From Montifringilla adamsi (taxonomy: Eukaryota > Chordata > Aves > Passeriformes > Passeridae): 64,000 nt of DNA. Below the pieces are notes generated by a model, which saw nothing but the letters and a program-made list of their open reading frames with translations, searched no databases and had not been told where the DNA came from. This document shows positions 23,671 to 34,200 of the stretch, one piece after another. Both the position numbers and the translations under genes were made by a program. Each line of letters begins with the position of its first letter. Position 1 is the first letter of the stretch. The stretch lies in NCBI GenBank assembly GCA_017590115.1, contig JAGGNK010015447.1, forward strand, positions 1 to 64,000, written 5' to 3'.

Positions 23671-25560
23671 ATACCACATCCAAAAATGATACATGTAAAA
23701 TACAAGTTACAGGAACCAGGCATTCACATGCTAGTTGAGTTACAGGAACTGGGCATTCACATGCTAGTCCAGAGCTGTCGTAGGTCACTCACAATTTCAG
23801 TAGGAGCTACTCCCTTCACTTGCTAATTTGGACTCTTATTCAGTGAACACCTGTGTGTGCTACAATCTAGTGAGGTAAGAAGTTTCCCAACTCTTGTGTG
23901 AGATTTCTAAAAACCTGGGTGCTTTTTGTAACATATTCTAAAGCGTGATTTGATATATATTTTTTTTCCTAAGTACGAATATATTTACTACATTTATTTG
24001 AGCATGAATTTGATACATTTATTACAAACAAGATTACAATCTCAAGAGCAAGCAACAATTTTTCCTTGCATTCTGAAGAGCAATGTTGGAAATGTCTTTG
24101 TAAAAGCTAAGTTAGAAACGATGTTGCTTCTAACAGGACACACAAAATTCACAGGGGTTTTGGGTGCATGTTGGCCAAGTTTATACTATTGCTTCTTTTC
24201 TCATTGTTGTAAATACCGCATTGAAGTTCCTTTTAAAATCCAGGCAAAGTCCATCAGCACACTCAGCTATGCAGCAGCAGTATAGGAGTTTAAAAAGGGC
24301 ATAAAATGTCTTCTGTCAAGAAAAGCACTCTGTAGGAAAGGTTCCAGACCCTAGTGAAGCCATCAGGAATTGAGTTTATTCCGTCTCTCCATATAACTAC
24401 AGACAGGTAGAGTTGAAGAATTAAATATCTGCCTAAATAAAGACAGTGATTTTTTTTTTTTTTACTAGCCAAATGGGAAAGTTCCTCTTCACCACAAGAA
24501 ACCAGATGGAACAAACCATCACTATATGAGATGGAGCAGAAACCAGCTGGTATTTAGGAATTTTAAAAAGAGATTTCTGATCAGAAAAGATGAGAAGGCA
24601 ACACAGTTGCTGCAACCAAAAACAAAAACAAAAACAAAAGAAAAAAAAAACAAAACAAAAAAAAAAGAAAAATCTAGATATTCTGTTTTCAAAGTTCCTA
24701 TTTATCTCTCTTTTCATGTCACATACATATATCAAAGTAAGCAAAAGTAGGAACAAAGGGAGTTATGGCCTTAACATCTTTCTATTCCACTGCAGGGAGG
24801 ACTAAGAAAAGCCAAAAGAATGCTGTTAATTATTCGCCTTTCTTCTAGTTCTATTCTAAGACTGTTCTTGTGGGCTATTGTAAAGGAAAACAGGAAAAGT
24901 AGAATTTACTAAAGGTAAAGCTCTGTTGTCACTAAGATCTGCAACCTCCTGAGAGATTCTGAAAGACTTTGACACCAATATCAATGAGTAGAGGTGAAAT
25001 GCAAATGTTTTGGGGAAAACTATTATACAGAATTCAGGAAAGCTTTAGAAAAGAGTGAAAGAAACTTGAGAAGGAACGCATGCAAACCGACACTGATGTG
25101 TGCATTGGAAAGCTGCAACAAGAAGGGGTTGGCTAGCAACTGTTTCTTTCCCTGGCACACAAAGTCAGAGTGCCCCTTCATTGCCGTACTAATTAAGAGT
25201 CTCATTAGGGTTTCAAATGGAAGGTTAAATTTCTTCTAAACTGCATGTGGAACCCTATCCTTTCACTTTCGCCTAAAGACTTTCAGGATCATCAGCTGCC
25301 TTAAAGAAAAGATCCTGAAACAAAAGAGACAGTGCTGGGCATCCCTCTTCCAGCTTTAAATGCCACAACACACATTTGTATTGTGCTTTTTTTTTTTTTT
25401 TTTTTTTCCTGCTGCACGTACCTTGACACTTTGGCTCTGTCGCTGAGCCCAGCTGGATCATTTTAATCTGTAATCAAAAGAGGAGAAAACAGTTGCTCAG
25501 TTTCACATTCCTTTTGAAGGCTGTCAACACACCCTGTGAACTGGGGCTAGAAGTTTTCCT
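23671..25560. other. intergenic, no gene recognised
   Basis: It contains A/C low-complexity sequence (CAAAAA repeats near 24617-24665) and poly-T tracts near 24450 and 25388. No coding evidence is visible. Confidence 0.6.
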
Positions 25561-25569
25561 TTCAAACTA

Positions 25570-25860
25570 AATGGACCACCCCATTCTTTCTTTTGATCAT
25601 GCAGAGTTCCTGAACCTGAACTGTATCAAGTGGAACTATTGGTCACAAAATGTGCCTGCTCAAGAAGCTATTGTTGTCTCCACATTTAACTCACATCCTG
25701 TAAAAAGCGACACACACTGTGGACTTATGCTCATAGACCATCACAGTCCTTCACTCTTGCAGAGCCCAGCTTCAGAACTTGTCCAGCTATTGCTCCCAAC
25801 CCAAAGCTCCTAGAACAAAAAGTAAGCGCTGGCCTTCTTTTTGTCCTTGCAGCTTTTAAA
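25570..25860 (+). repeat. diverged direct copy of the inverted-repeat arm sequence
   Basis: CACACACTGTGGACTTATGC followed by TTCACTCTTGCAGAG and CTTCAGAACTTG aligns, with mismatches, to the left arm at about 26375-26450 (CACACTCAAAC..TTATGC, TTCACTCTCGCAGAG, CTACAAACTTG). It is in the same orientation, about 675 bp upstream. Similarity outside these blocks is weak. Confidence 0.5.
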
Positions 25861-26193
25861 GTACAGCACACTCCGGAATGCATGCTCAGCTCTTGGGACC
25901 CTCATGCACCATCAGTCTCAGAGTCCAGTTAACAAAGCTAAGAACATTCAGCAGCTGGTCCCACAGGAGAAATTCTAGAAGAGAGAGGCAGTGCTGGAAT
26001 TCACTTTCCTTTTGCAGCCTTATAAAACTGCACAGCCAACAGTGAGACAATTCGTCTTCCTTCACATGCAAAATCACACGTCCCTTCCTTCTATGCAGGA
26101 ACACATGCTTTCAGTCTGGACTAGAGCATCCACAACAGAACCCCTACACTGCTTGCTCTCACACGAATGGTGCCGCGACAGAAAAGCGCTCGG

Positions 26194-27407
26194 CTCTTTC
26201 CTGGGCACTGACAAAATGAACCACACGATGGCGGGGTGGACTTGCCAAAGAAGAAAACGCGCCTCGCTTATGTGAAGTACCTGAAGTGCAGATCCAGGCT
26301 GAAATCGCCACTACGCTCAAATCAACAGTCAGGACAAAAGGATTTCACTGCTCTCCCAACTACAAACTCTTATTTGCCCCACACTCAAACAGCAACATGA
26401 ACTCCTTTATGCTAATACATTTTTTCACTCTCGCAGAGATCGGCTACAAACTTGAAACCATCTGGCAAAAACAAAGCTCAGAAAAGTGTCAGCTGAGAAT
26501 GCTGGTGCTGCCTTACAACTTCAGCTGCACCCAAAGAACCGCTTCTCACACTGCTCAATTTGGCACGTGATTTCCACTTCTCAGAGGTGGCCTTCAGAAA
26601 TTTTGGCCTTATTTTTGGACAAGGTCCTGTGCTCAGGATTGGTGTGCAGCCGCTAAGAGTGCCCTGGGCAGGTAATGCCCAGTTAAGAGTGTTCTGGTAC
26701 CCTTGTAGGGGCTCATTTCCTGGATGCTGTTTATTCTAGAGGAGGGGATGCTGTTTCTTTTGAGATGGGCTTATAGTTCCTCTCTTGGCAAACAAACCAA
26801 TTTTGGATCTGCAGATTGGGTAATCTTGGTGAAATTTAATGGCTTTTCCTAATAGGCAGCTCTGTCAGTGAGAGAGCTGTTGAACTGTTCTGGTGGGAAT
26901 GCAGAAGTCAAGCTGTTGATGAGCTTTCTATACTGCTACCGTTAGTGTATAAGCAGTTCCATTTGGATCCTGGCTCTGTGAGACTGAAGGCTCATTATGG
27001 TTCATAGAGCTGAGAAGAAAGTGTAGATAGTAAGGTGTGTACTGGCAGTTCTTTGGGTGCAATGGAAGTTGTAAGCAGCAAGAGCTTTCTCAGCTGGCAC
27101 TTTTGTGAGTTGTGTTTTTGCCGGATGGTTTCAAGTTTGTAGCCAGACTCTGCCAGTGAAAATATTTATTAGAACAGAGGAGTTCGTGTTGCCGTTTGTG
27201 TGGTGCAAATCAGAGTTTGTACTTGGAAAGGGAAAGTCAGCGAAATCTTTTTGTCCTGACCCAGTGGATTGGAGAGCAGTGACATTTTCAGCTTGGCTCT
27301 GCGCTTGGAGTGGTTTAGAGCAAGGCCAGGAGCGTTTCCTCCTTTTGCAAGCCCACATCGCCACCGTACGGTCGGTTTTATGAGCGCTGAGAGTACCCAG
27401 GGAAAAG
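26194..27407. repeat. large imperfect inverted repeat: arms 26194-26552 and 27034-27407
   Basis: The + strand of the left arm matches the minus strand of the right arm over about 360 bp. Shared blocks in order are CTTTCCTGGG-type, GAGGAAACGC-type, CAGGACAAAA.GATTTC, ACAAACTC..ATTTG, CTACAAACTTGAAACCATC, GCAAAAACA, GTGCCAGCTGAGAA-type, TTACAACTTC and GCACCCAAAGAAC. A 481-bp spacer separates them. The arms end about 0.5 kb before the NDUFA9 start codon. I do not recognise the family; it lacks LTR or CR1 motifs. Confidence 0.85.
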
Positions 27408-27535
27408 CCAGGCCTTCATCTTCCCCCTGCCGCCTGCTAAGAGGCCAAACACCCCGGCAACTCGCACTTTCCTTCTCTGTGCACAGCATGGAGCTGTGCA
27501 CAGCATCACATCCACCGCTAATCCGACACTGTCCG

Positions 27536-27755
27536 GGTGGGGGCCGCGCTCTGCTCCCAGGGAACAAGGCACAGGACAAGACTCAAGCAGTGCCAGGAGA
27601 AGCTCGGGTTGGACACCACGAAGAACTCCTACACTTTAAGAAGAACTTTTTCTTAGACATTGGAGTAGGCTGCCCAGGCTGGCGGGGGAGTTAATTGTTG
27701 CACCCTGAAGTGCTGAAGGAAACACCAGAGGCACCACTCAGTGCCACAGCCCGGC
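27536..27755 (+). repeat. degraded CR1 3' fragment next to the NDUFA9 promoter
   Basis: Forward CR1 motifs are recognisable: GCTCTGCTCCCAGGGAACAA, GGTTGGACACCACGAAGAA and GACATTGGAGTAGGCTGCCC. It ends about 90 bp before the CpG island and lies just outside the inverted repeat. Confidence 0.75.
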
Positions 27756-27839
27756 TGACACGGCGATCCTGAGTCACAGATACGCCTCAGCAACCTCCAC
27801 AACCACTCCAACGCTAATGAACTCCGTAACTTTAATTAC

Positions 27840-27944
27840 CGCGGAAGCCCTTGAGGGGCCCCGTGGCCCCGCCCTGCGCAGCCGCGCTGCGCTCGCGGCC
27901 TCGCGCACGCGCCGCCCCGCCCCAGGAAGACACAAGATGGCGGC
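27840..27944 (+). promoter_or_regulatory. NDUFA9: NDUFA9 CpG-rich promoter with ETS-, GC-box-, NRF1- and YY1-like motifs
   Basis: The short region before the start codon is dense in CpG and lacks a TATA box. Visible motifs are an ETS-like GCGGAAGC near 27841, GC boxes CCCCGCCC at 27867-27874 and 27915-27923, and CGCGCACGCGCC at 27902-27913, which differs from the NRF1 consensus (YGCGCAYGCGCR) at the last base. AAGATGGCGGC at 27934-27944 is a perfect YY1 core overlapping the ATG. NRF1, ETS/GABP, Sp1 and YY1 sites are known hallmarks of nuclear respiratory-chain gene promoters. The transcription start site itself cannot be fixed from sequence. Confidence 0.7.
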
Positions 27945-28250
27945 GGCGACGCGCGGGCTGCGGCTGCCAAGGGCAGGTGAGTGTCAGCCCCGGCGGGCCC
28001 CTGATGCCTACCGCCCTCACCCAGCTCGGCCCGCCCGTGCGGCTCTGACCCGGCCCGGGACAGAGCTCCGCTCCTGGCTCTGCGCGAGGGGAGCTCGCAC
28101 CGCAGCGGCTGGAAAGGAGCTGCCGAGTTTTTCCGGGGGCGCGGAAATGATCACGTTTGTGCATCCCTTCTCCTTCGGGAGCTGGGGATTGGTCGCAAAG
28201 GGATCGGGATGCAGCTGCGGGTGTCGCGCTGGGGCTGTCACTGCCCTATA
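27843..28250. other. CpG island over the NDUFA9 5' end
   Basis: CpG dinucleotides and GC content rise sharply here compared with the AT-rich flanks and fall off in the first part of intron 1. The island covers the promoter motifs, exon 1 and the first 270 bp or so of intron 1. Confidence 0.75.
27937..27976 (+). CDS. NDUFA9: NDUFA9 coding exon 1
   Basis: This exon encodes the first 13 codons and one base of codon 14, giving the start of the mitochondrial presequence ([13 protein letters not shown]). The donor is GGGCAG|GTGAGT, a strong consensus. The exon lies inside a CpG-rich region. The frame stays open upstream to an in-frame ATG at 27817, so the start rests on similarity to the family. 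Confidence 0.92.
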
Positions 28251-31200
28251 GATAAAAGCTTGGATTCCTTTTGCGGTTTCTTAGGTGACTGTGACCTTTG
28301 GGCCATGAACTATGGTAAAGTTCAGCTACCAATATTATATTTAAAGCGTTTATTTGGGTCTTAGATTCTGTTTAAACTGATTCTGCCCACAGTCTTAGAT
28401 TGAGTAACATGGGAGATAGCAAACTGGTTTTGTTGGTAAAGGGCAGGGAGGAATTTAATATCCTTTAAATAGGAGCAGTGTGTTCTTTATTTACCTAAGT
28501 GGCTGTCAGACTGCCTTCCAGGACAAAATGAGAGATGTCTCATTTGTAGTGTCTTTTTCCAGTTTGTCGGGTTCGGAGAGAATGGGGATAGACAAACTTT
28601 TGGGTAGAGAAAAAGGTGTTTTGGGTTTGCTGCAGATATTTGAGCTTTAATTCATAAAATGACAGAATTATTTAGATTGGAATGGACCTTAAGGACCATC
28701 TGGTTCCATCCCTCTGCCATGGGCAGAGACATCTTCCACTATCCCAGGCTGCTCATAGCCCCATCCAACCTGGCCTGGAACACTGCCAAGGATGGAGCAG
28801 CCACAGCTGCTCTGGAAAATGCAGTTTGGAGCAATGAATAGGCATATAACCATAGCTGGTGATAAATTAAGGTAGCCAGACCTCATAGAGTTACGGAACA
28901 AGGAAAGTTGCTCATCACTAAACACCTTATAGCGTAAGGTAAGCACAGCAGGGGAATAGGCAAAAATGGGAGAATACAAAACAGTAATTAGATATTATTT
29001 GTTGGTATGATAGTGAAGAGGTATTATGAAGAACCTGCCACCAATAATTTTTGAAGAAGTAACAGCAAGGAAGCCACTGAGTAGTTGAAAGCTATAAATT
29101 ATTATTCATTTTTTAACTTTCAGTGGCTCTCAACCTGTCTTTCAGGACAAAATTGGAGATGCAATATCTTTTTCCAGTTTATGGGATATGGAGAGAACAG
29201 GGATAGACAGACTTTTGGGTAGCGAAAGACCTCCTTCAGGTGCTGAAATCTGGTTGGACTTTCTGGTTTGAGCTCTGCCAGCTGAGGTAACAGAATATCA
29301 TTTATGCCTCAACACACCCTATCCTTTTGATCTTCTCTGTGAAGATCATTGTGGCTGGAGTGTCAGTGCCACTGTGTAACTAGTAATTCCTAACCACATT
29401 GGGATAAAATCTTCTTCAGTGTGCACATGTCAAGTTGCTCCCTGTCCCATCCAGCCTGGCCTTGGGATGGGGCAGCCACAGCTTCTCTGGGCAACCTGTG
29501 CCAGGGGAAGAATTTCTTCCTGGTATCCTATCCTATATCTCCTCTTTGTCAGTGTGAGGCCATTCCCTCTTGTCTGTCACCACATGCTCTTGTATATCAG
29601 TATCCTGATGTCCTTCCTCCATGGCTCCCAAGTTTTCCTAGCTCCTTGAGGAAAGGAACAGCTTTGAGGCAGTATGCCATGTATCATGGATCTGACTCTT
29701 TGCATCTCTCCCTCTCTCCTTGCTTCAGAGCTGTGATACAGGAGGATTGCTTCCTCTGCTATATTTTATGTTTTTACTGAGTATTCTTTACTTGCTTCAC
29801 CTTAAACTCACAGTGAGCTTTACTTGCTCTGTAAGAACTGATGTTCTTTGTTTGCTCCTTCCCTGTCTCGGTTTTGTCCTTAACTTTACCAGCAACTTCC
29901 CAGGCCTGCTCCCCTCTGACGTCTCCAGATATCTCTTGAAACAGCCCATAAGGAGTCTTGGCATGGGATATTAGAGAAAAAGGATCTGTGATGAGAAAAC
30001 CAATGTAAGCTGTGAGCTAGCAGTGCTGAATCCTGATTAATGTCCCAAACTCTCTCCTGTTCCGTGTTGCAGGCCATGGAATTTCTGTTCTGACTGCAGC
30101 ACCGTTGGTGTTGCAGCAGCACCGGCAGGTCCATCACGCCGTGATCCCTCATGGCAGAAGTGGAAGATCCTCTGTCAGTGGCATTGTGGCCACTGTCTTT
30201 GGAGCCACAGGCTTCCTGGGACGATATGTTGTCAACCGCTTAGGTAATGCTTACCAGGAGTACTGATTAAAGAAACTACCCAAAAAAAATGTTTAACGAA
30301 ACCAATTAGTCTCTAGCTTGCAGGGTGATGGAGAAGTCTCTGGCACTGTGGATCTTAAAAGCGTTTTGCAGTCTGCTTAAGTTCCAGCATGTGACAAATA
30401 GTAAAAAGTGTTTTAATCAAGGAAATTTTGGAGCTTTGGAAGATTAAGGTCATTAAAAGAAGTCTTACCCCTCTGTGGAATGCAAGTCTAAGGAGAGTTA
30501 CAGCATGTATTTGATTCTTCTGGTTTTAGCCTTACTGGGATGTTTTACTAAAGGTTTGGAGGAGTTTGATTGGAATTCTTTAAGATTTCCCTTTTGAATT
30601 TAAATTTTGGAAAATAACCCATGCTGCTTTTTTCCTCTCCTTTTCATGCAGCTTACAAAATGGAATATCCTTGTAAACGTTCCATTTTTTAGGTATTGTG
30701 CTGTGTTTATAGGACACATCATTTTTCTTGTTGTTTGTTAATGAGCTTTGGCATTTTGTCTTACAAGCCTAAATATTAAGGAAAAATCCTGTTTAAGAAT
30801 TTGAATTATGTAGGTTCAAGAAGAACCGTAGTTCTGTTCTGCTTTTAGCTTTGCAAATATGCATTCAAGATACTCATGTCTAATTCTAGTGCTTTAATGC
30901 CAGGGGGAAAAGAGAGCTTTGTTTATTCAGAAATTCATCTACTTAAAGGGATGTATTTGTTTGAAACTTTGGGGGTTTTGTGGCCCTTTAGGTCGCATTG
31001 GCTCTCAAGTCATCATCCCCTATCGCTGTGATCAGTATGACCTGATGTATCTGCGGCCCATGGGTGACCTGGGGCAGCTTCTCTTCATGGTGAGTGTGAC
31101 TTGAGATTAAGCACAAACCCCTGGCTGTACAAGGCAGCCATGTAATCCTTCTCAAAGACACAGCTCCAGCTGTTGTTTAGCCTCTAAATGGAAATGGTGT

Positions 31201-34200
31201 GAAAGAGCTTGCTTTGGTGATGCTTATTTACATATTACCTCATATTTTCCCCATTTGATGCTCTGCTTGCAGGAGTGGGACTGTAGGGACAAAGATTCCA
31301 TCCGAAGAGCCGTGGAACACAGCAATGTGGTCATTAACCTTATTGGAAAGGAATGGGAAACAAAGTAATTTTCCTTTTCTTTCTTTTCTTATATGTGATA
31401 GATTTGCACCAGGTATCGTAGCCATGTTTTACAGCATGTGTGTGCAGTGATGTTGCCATTGTTCTTGGCTTCTGTGAAAAGACAACCCCAAAATTTTGCA
31501 TATAAAATTTCTTTAAAAGGTTAACTCCAGTCCTGGTTGTGATCTGCTTTGGAGAAGTGCATTCTTTCCACAATTTTCCAGGGTATAACTTTTGTTCTAT
31601 CAGAAAAATTAAATGTGCTACTGTCACATACCTAACGGGTGTTCCCTGAGTGCCTTCCTATAGGATAGAGCCTTACCAATTTCTTATATTTAGATTTACA
31701 TTGATACTTTTTATATTTAACTCATATTTACATTATATTTGCATTTACATTATCACAGAAGTAAGATTTCATCCTGTCACTTGGACATAGTGATGAGTTG
31801 TAGCGTGCTAGAAAAAGCCATGATCAAACAGGAATAGCTGATGGAGAGTTGATTATTAAGTTGATCATTAAGATTATGACTAATAACATCATTCCTTGGT
31901 AGCATTTTGGCACAGACAATATTAGCTACAGAAGCATTCTTTGATAATAATTTCTAAGAATAGTTTCTTTCTGAAATTCATTAAAAAATTCCCATATTTT
32001 AGGTTAAAAATGCCTGTAACAGCCACCTTCACTCTGTGTGTGTGTTTGTGTTCATGCAATTATGTCCATTTTATTTAAAGCCTTTGCAGAACTGCCAGAC
32101 AAAAATTTAATGGTGAGATTTGCCTTTGTATGATGCATAATTTTTGCTCTGGTAGTAGACAGAAACAAACGTCGATACCAGTTTCATCTCTGTTTATAAA
32201 CCTAACACCTTTGTTGCCTTTTTTTTATGACCAGCCCTTTGATGTTCAAAATTTCTGGTCTTGTTTAAAAAGTGTGATTTATAGAAAAGACAGTTTATTT
32301 TATTATTAAAAAGAAGTGTGAGGACAACAACAGAAAGTTTCATTCTGTTTAAAAGTCCCCAAACCTTGTTCTCTATGCAGTTTCAATAGATTGAAACAGA
32401 CAAGTCTTGGTCCATGTTTGAAACTTTTGGACATTACAGAACTTAACCACTGTGTAGCACAAATGTTTTAATCACATGTTTTGTGCATGTGAGTATTAGT
32501 GGTGGTGCTGAAACCCTGAGATCAAGTTCTCTGCTTTGTTAAACATGAGGTCAGAGTAACTGTTGTAATCATTCCAGAGCCTGTGAAAAACTTGGGCAGG
32601 AAGAAAAGTAGGATTAGATGGAGAGATCAGTCAAAAAAAGCAAAGCCTACCATGAAATATTTTCTTCCTTGCTTTGTACTTGTGTCCAGGCTCCTCTGTG
32701 TGTACTGTGTTGTTTGAAACTCCATGGTTACGGGAGGGATGTTGTTCTCGTGTGTTTCTAAATCTGTTTTGGTGAGCAGAAAAGGAGTGATGGTTCCCAG
32801 GATCAGATTAGTTATTGAAGGCTCAAAAATAACTTTGTATTTTTAAGGCTTTCTTTGGACTCCAGTGGGATCTGAAGAGCTGTGGGAGGATATAAGGACA
32901 CAGAGGGAGGTGTTTGGATTAGATGTGTGTTACCCAAAGCAAATGGTCTAGATGCAGGGGTGCCTACAGGGACAATACAACAACATGAGAAGCCAGTTCT
33001 CTTTCTTGCAATTTTGCAGTTGTTGGCAGTTCTGCATTGAGGCAGAGCTTCTGTATTGCTCTTGATGAGATACCAAACTGGTTGACAGTGTAACCCTCTA
33101 ATTTAGGCCCCTTGAATGTCATACAGTGAGAGGAGGATTTCTTGCTTCTCCTGAAGTCCCTTTCAGCTCTGAAATGGTTCTAAATGCTCTGACAAATTGT
33201 TTTTCCATTTGCATGGGCACCTCTGTGTTCTCTGGTTTGTTTTTATCTTCTTCCTCCCTGCCAAGCATCTGCCCTGATTTGTGCTGCTCTGAAATTTTGA
33301 GCTTCTTTGTAGTGTAATTAGGTGTGTTAAATCAAGGCAAATTTTGAACAGGATTTGTAAAAACATAGCCTTACTCAGAGCTCAAGATGCAGGAGTGCTT
33401 CTTTTAATAAAAATAACCTGTTGCCACTTTCGCTGGGAGTTTTTTTCTATTTGTCACAGACAAGTGGGCAAGAGGATTTTTCATACTGATTTAGTCTTAC
33501 CAGGTGAAAGGGCAGAGAAGCTAAAATTGAAGATTACAGTTGCAATTTCACTTTCCTCTAATTTTTATCATCTGAAGAGTCCATCATGAAGGGAAGTTTT
33601 ATTTCTAACAAAGAGTGTCAGTGTAGGTTTTTGATAATACATTCAAGTAATATGTAATAATTGCTTTTTGGCTGAGTGGCAGCCATTGTTGCTTGCTCTT
33701 ATAGTAACATTTGGGTCTTGCCTTGCTTTAGAAACTTCAAATTTGAAGATGAATTTGTAAATATTCCTCAAAGTATCGCACAGATAAGTAAGGAAGCTGG
33801 TGTGGAAAAATTCATTCATATCTCTCACCTGAATGCTAGCATGAAGAGCCCTTCTAAATACCTCAGGAACAAAGTAAGTCTGGAGTCCACTTAAATATAT
33901 TTCCTGACAACGTACTTTGTGTTTGGTTTGGGTTTGGTTTTTTCCCCCAGCTGTAGCTGTTTGAAGGAAATCAGTGTATGAATTTTCTACAGGCTGTTTT
34001 CTGCAGCTGAGAAATGTTTGGGCTTTTTGTGAGACCTTTATCTTAGATCAGCATCTTGAGGATCAAATGGCTTAGATATAAATAATTTTTGTGCTACTGA
34101 TGGCATAATTTTTTTTAGTTCTGTAGTCAAAGGTGCCTTCTGGTATGAAAGACATTTACTTCTGCTTGGTTCAGCATGGATGTAATGAATGTGTTTGTTT

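Noticed and set aside
27034..27407. Coding exons in the inverted-repeat arm (open on both strands)
   Set aside because: The same sequence occurs in several diverged, rearranged copies without a shared conserved frame or splice signals, so it is better explained as a repeat.
27817..28251. Single-exon 144-codon protein over the NDUFA9 promoter
   Set aside because: It reads through the exon 1 donor (GGGCAG|GTGAGT) into intron 1; only its part from 27937 to 27976 belongs to NDUFA9.
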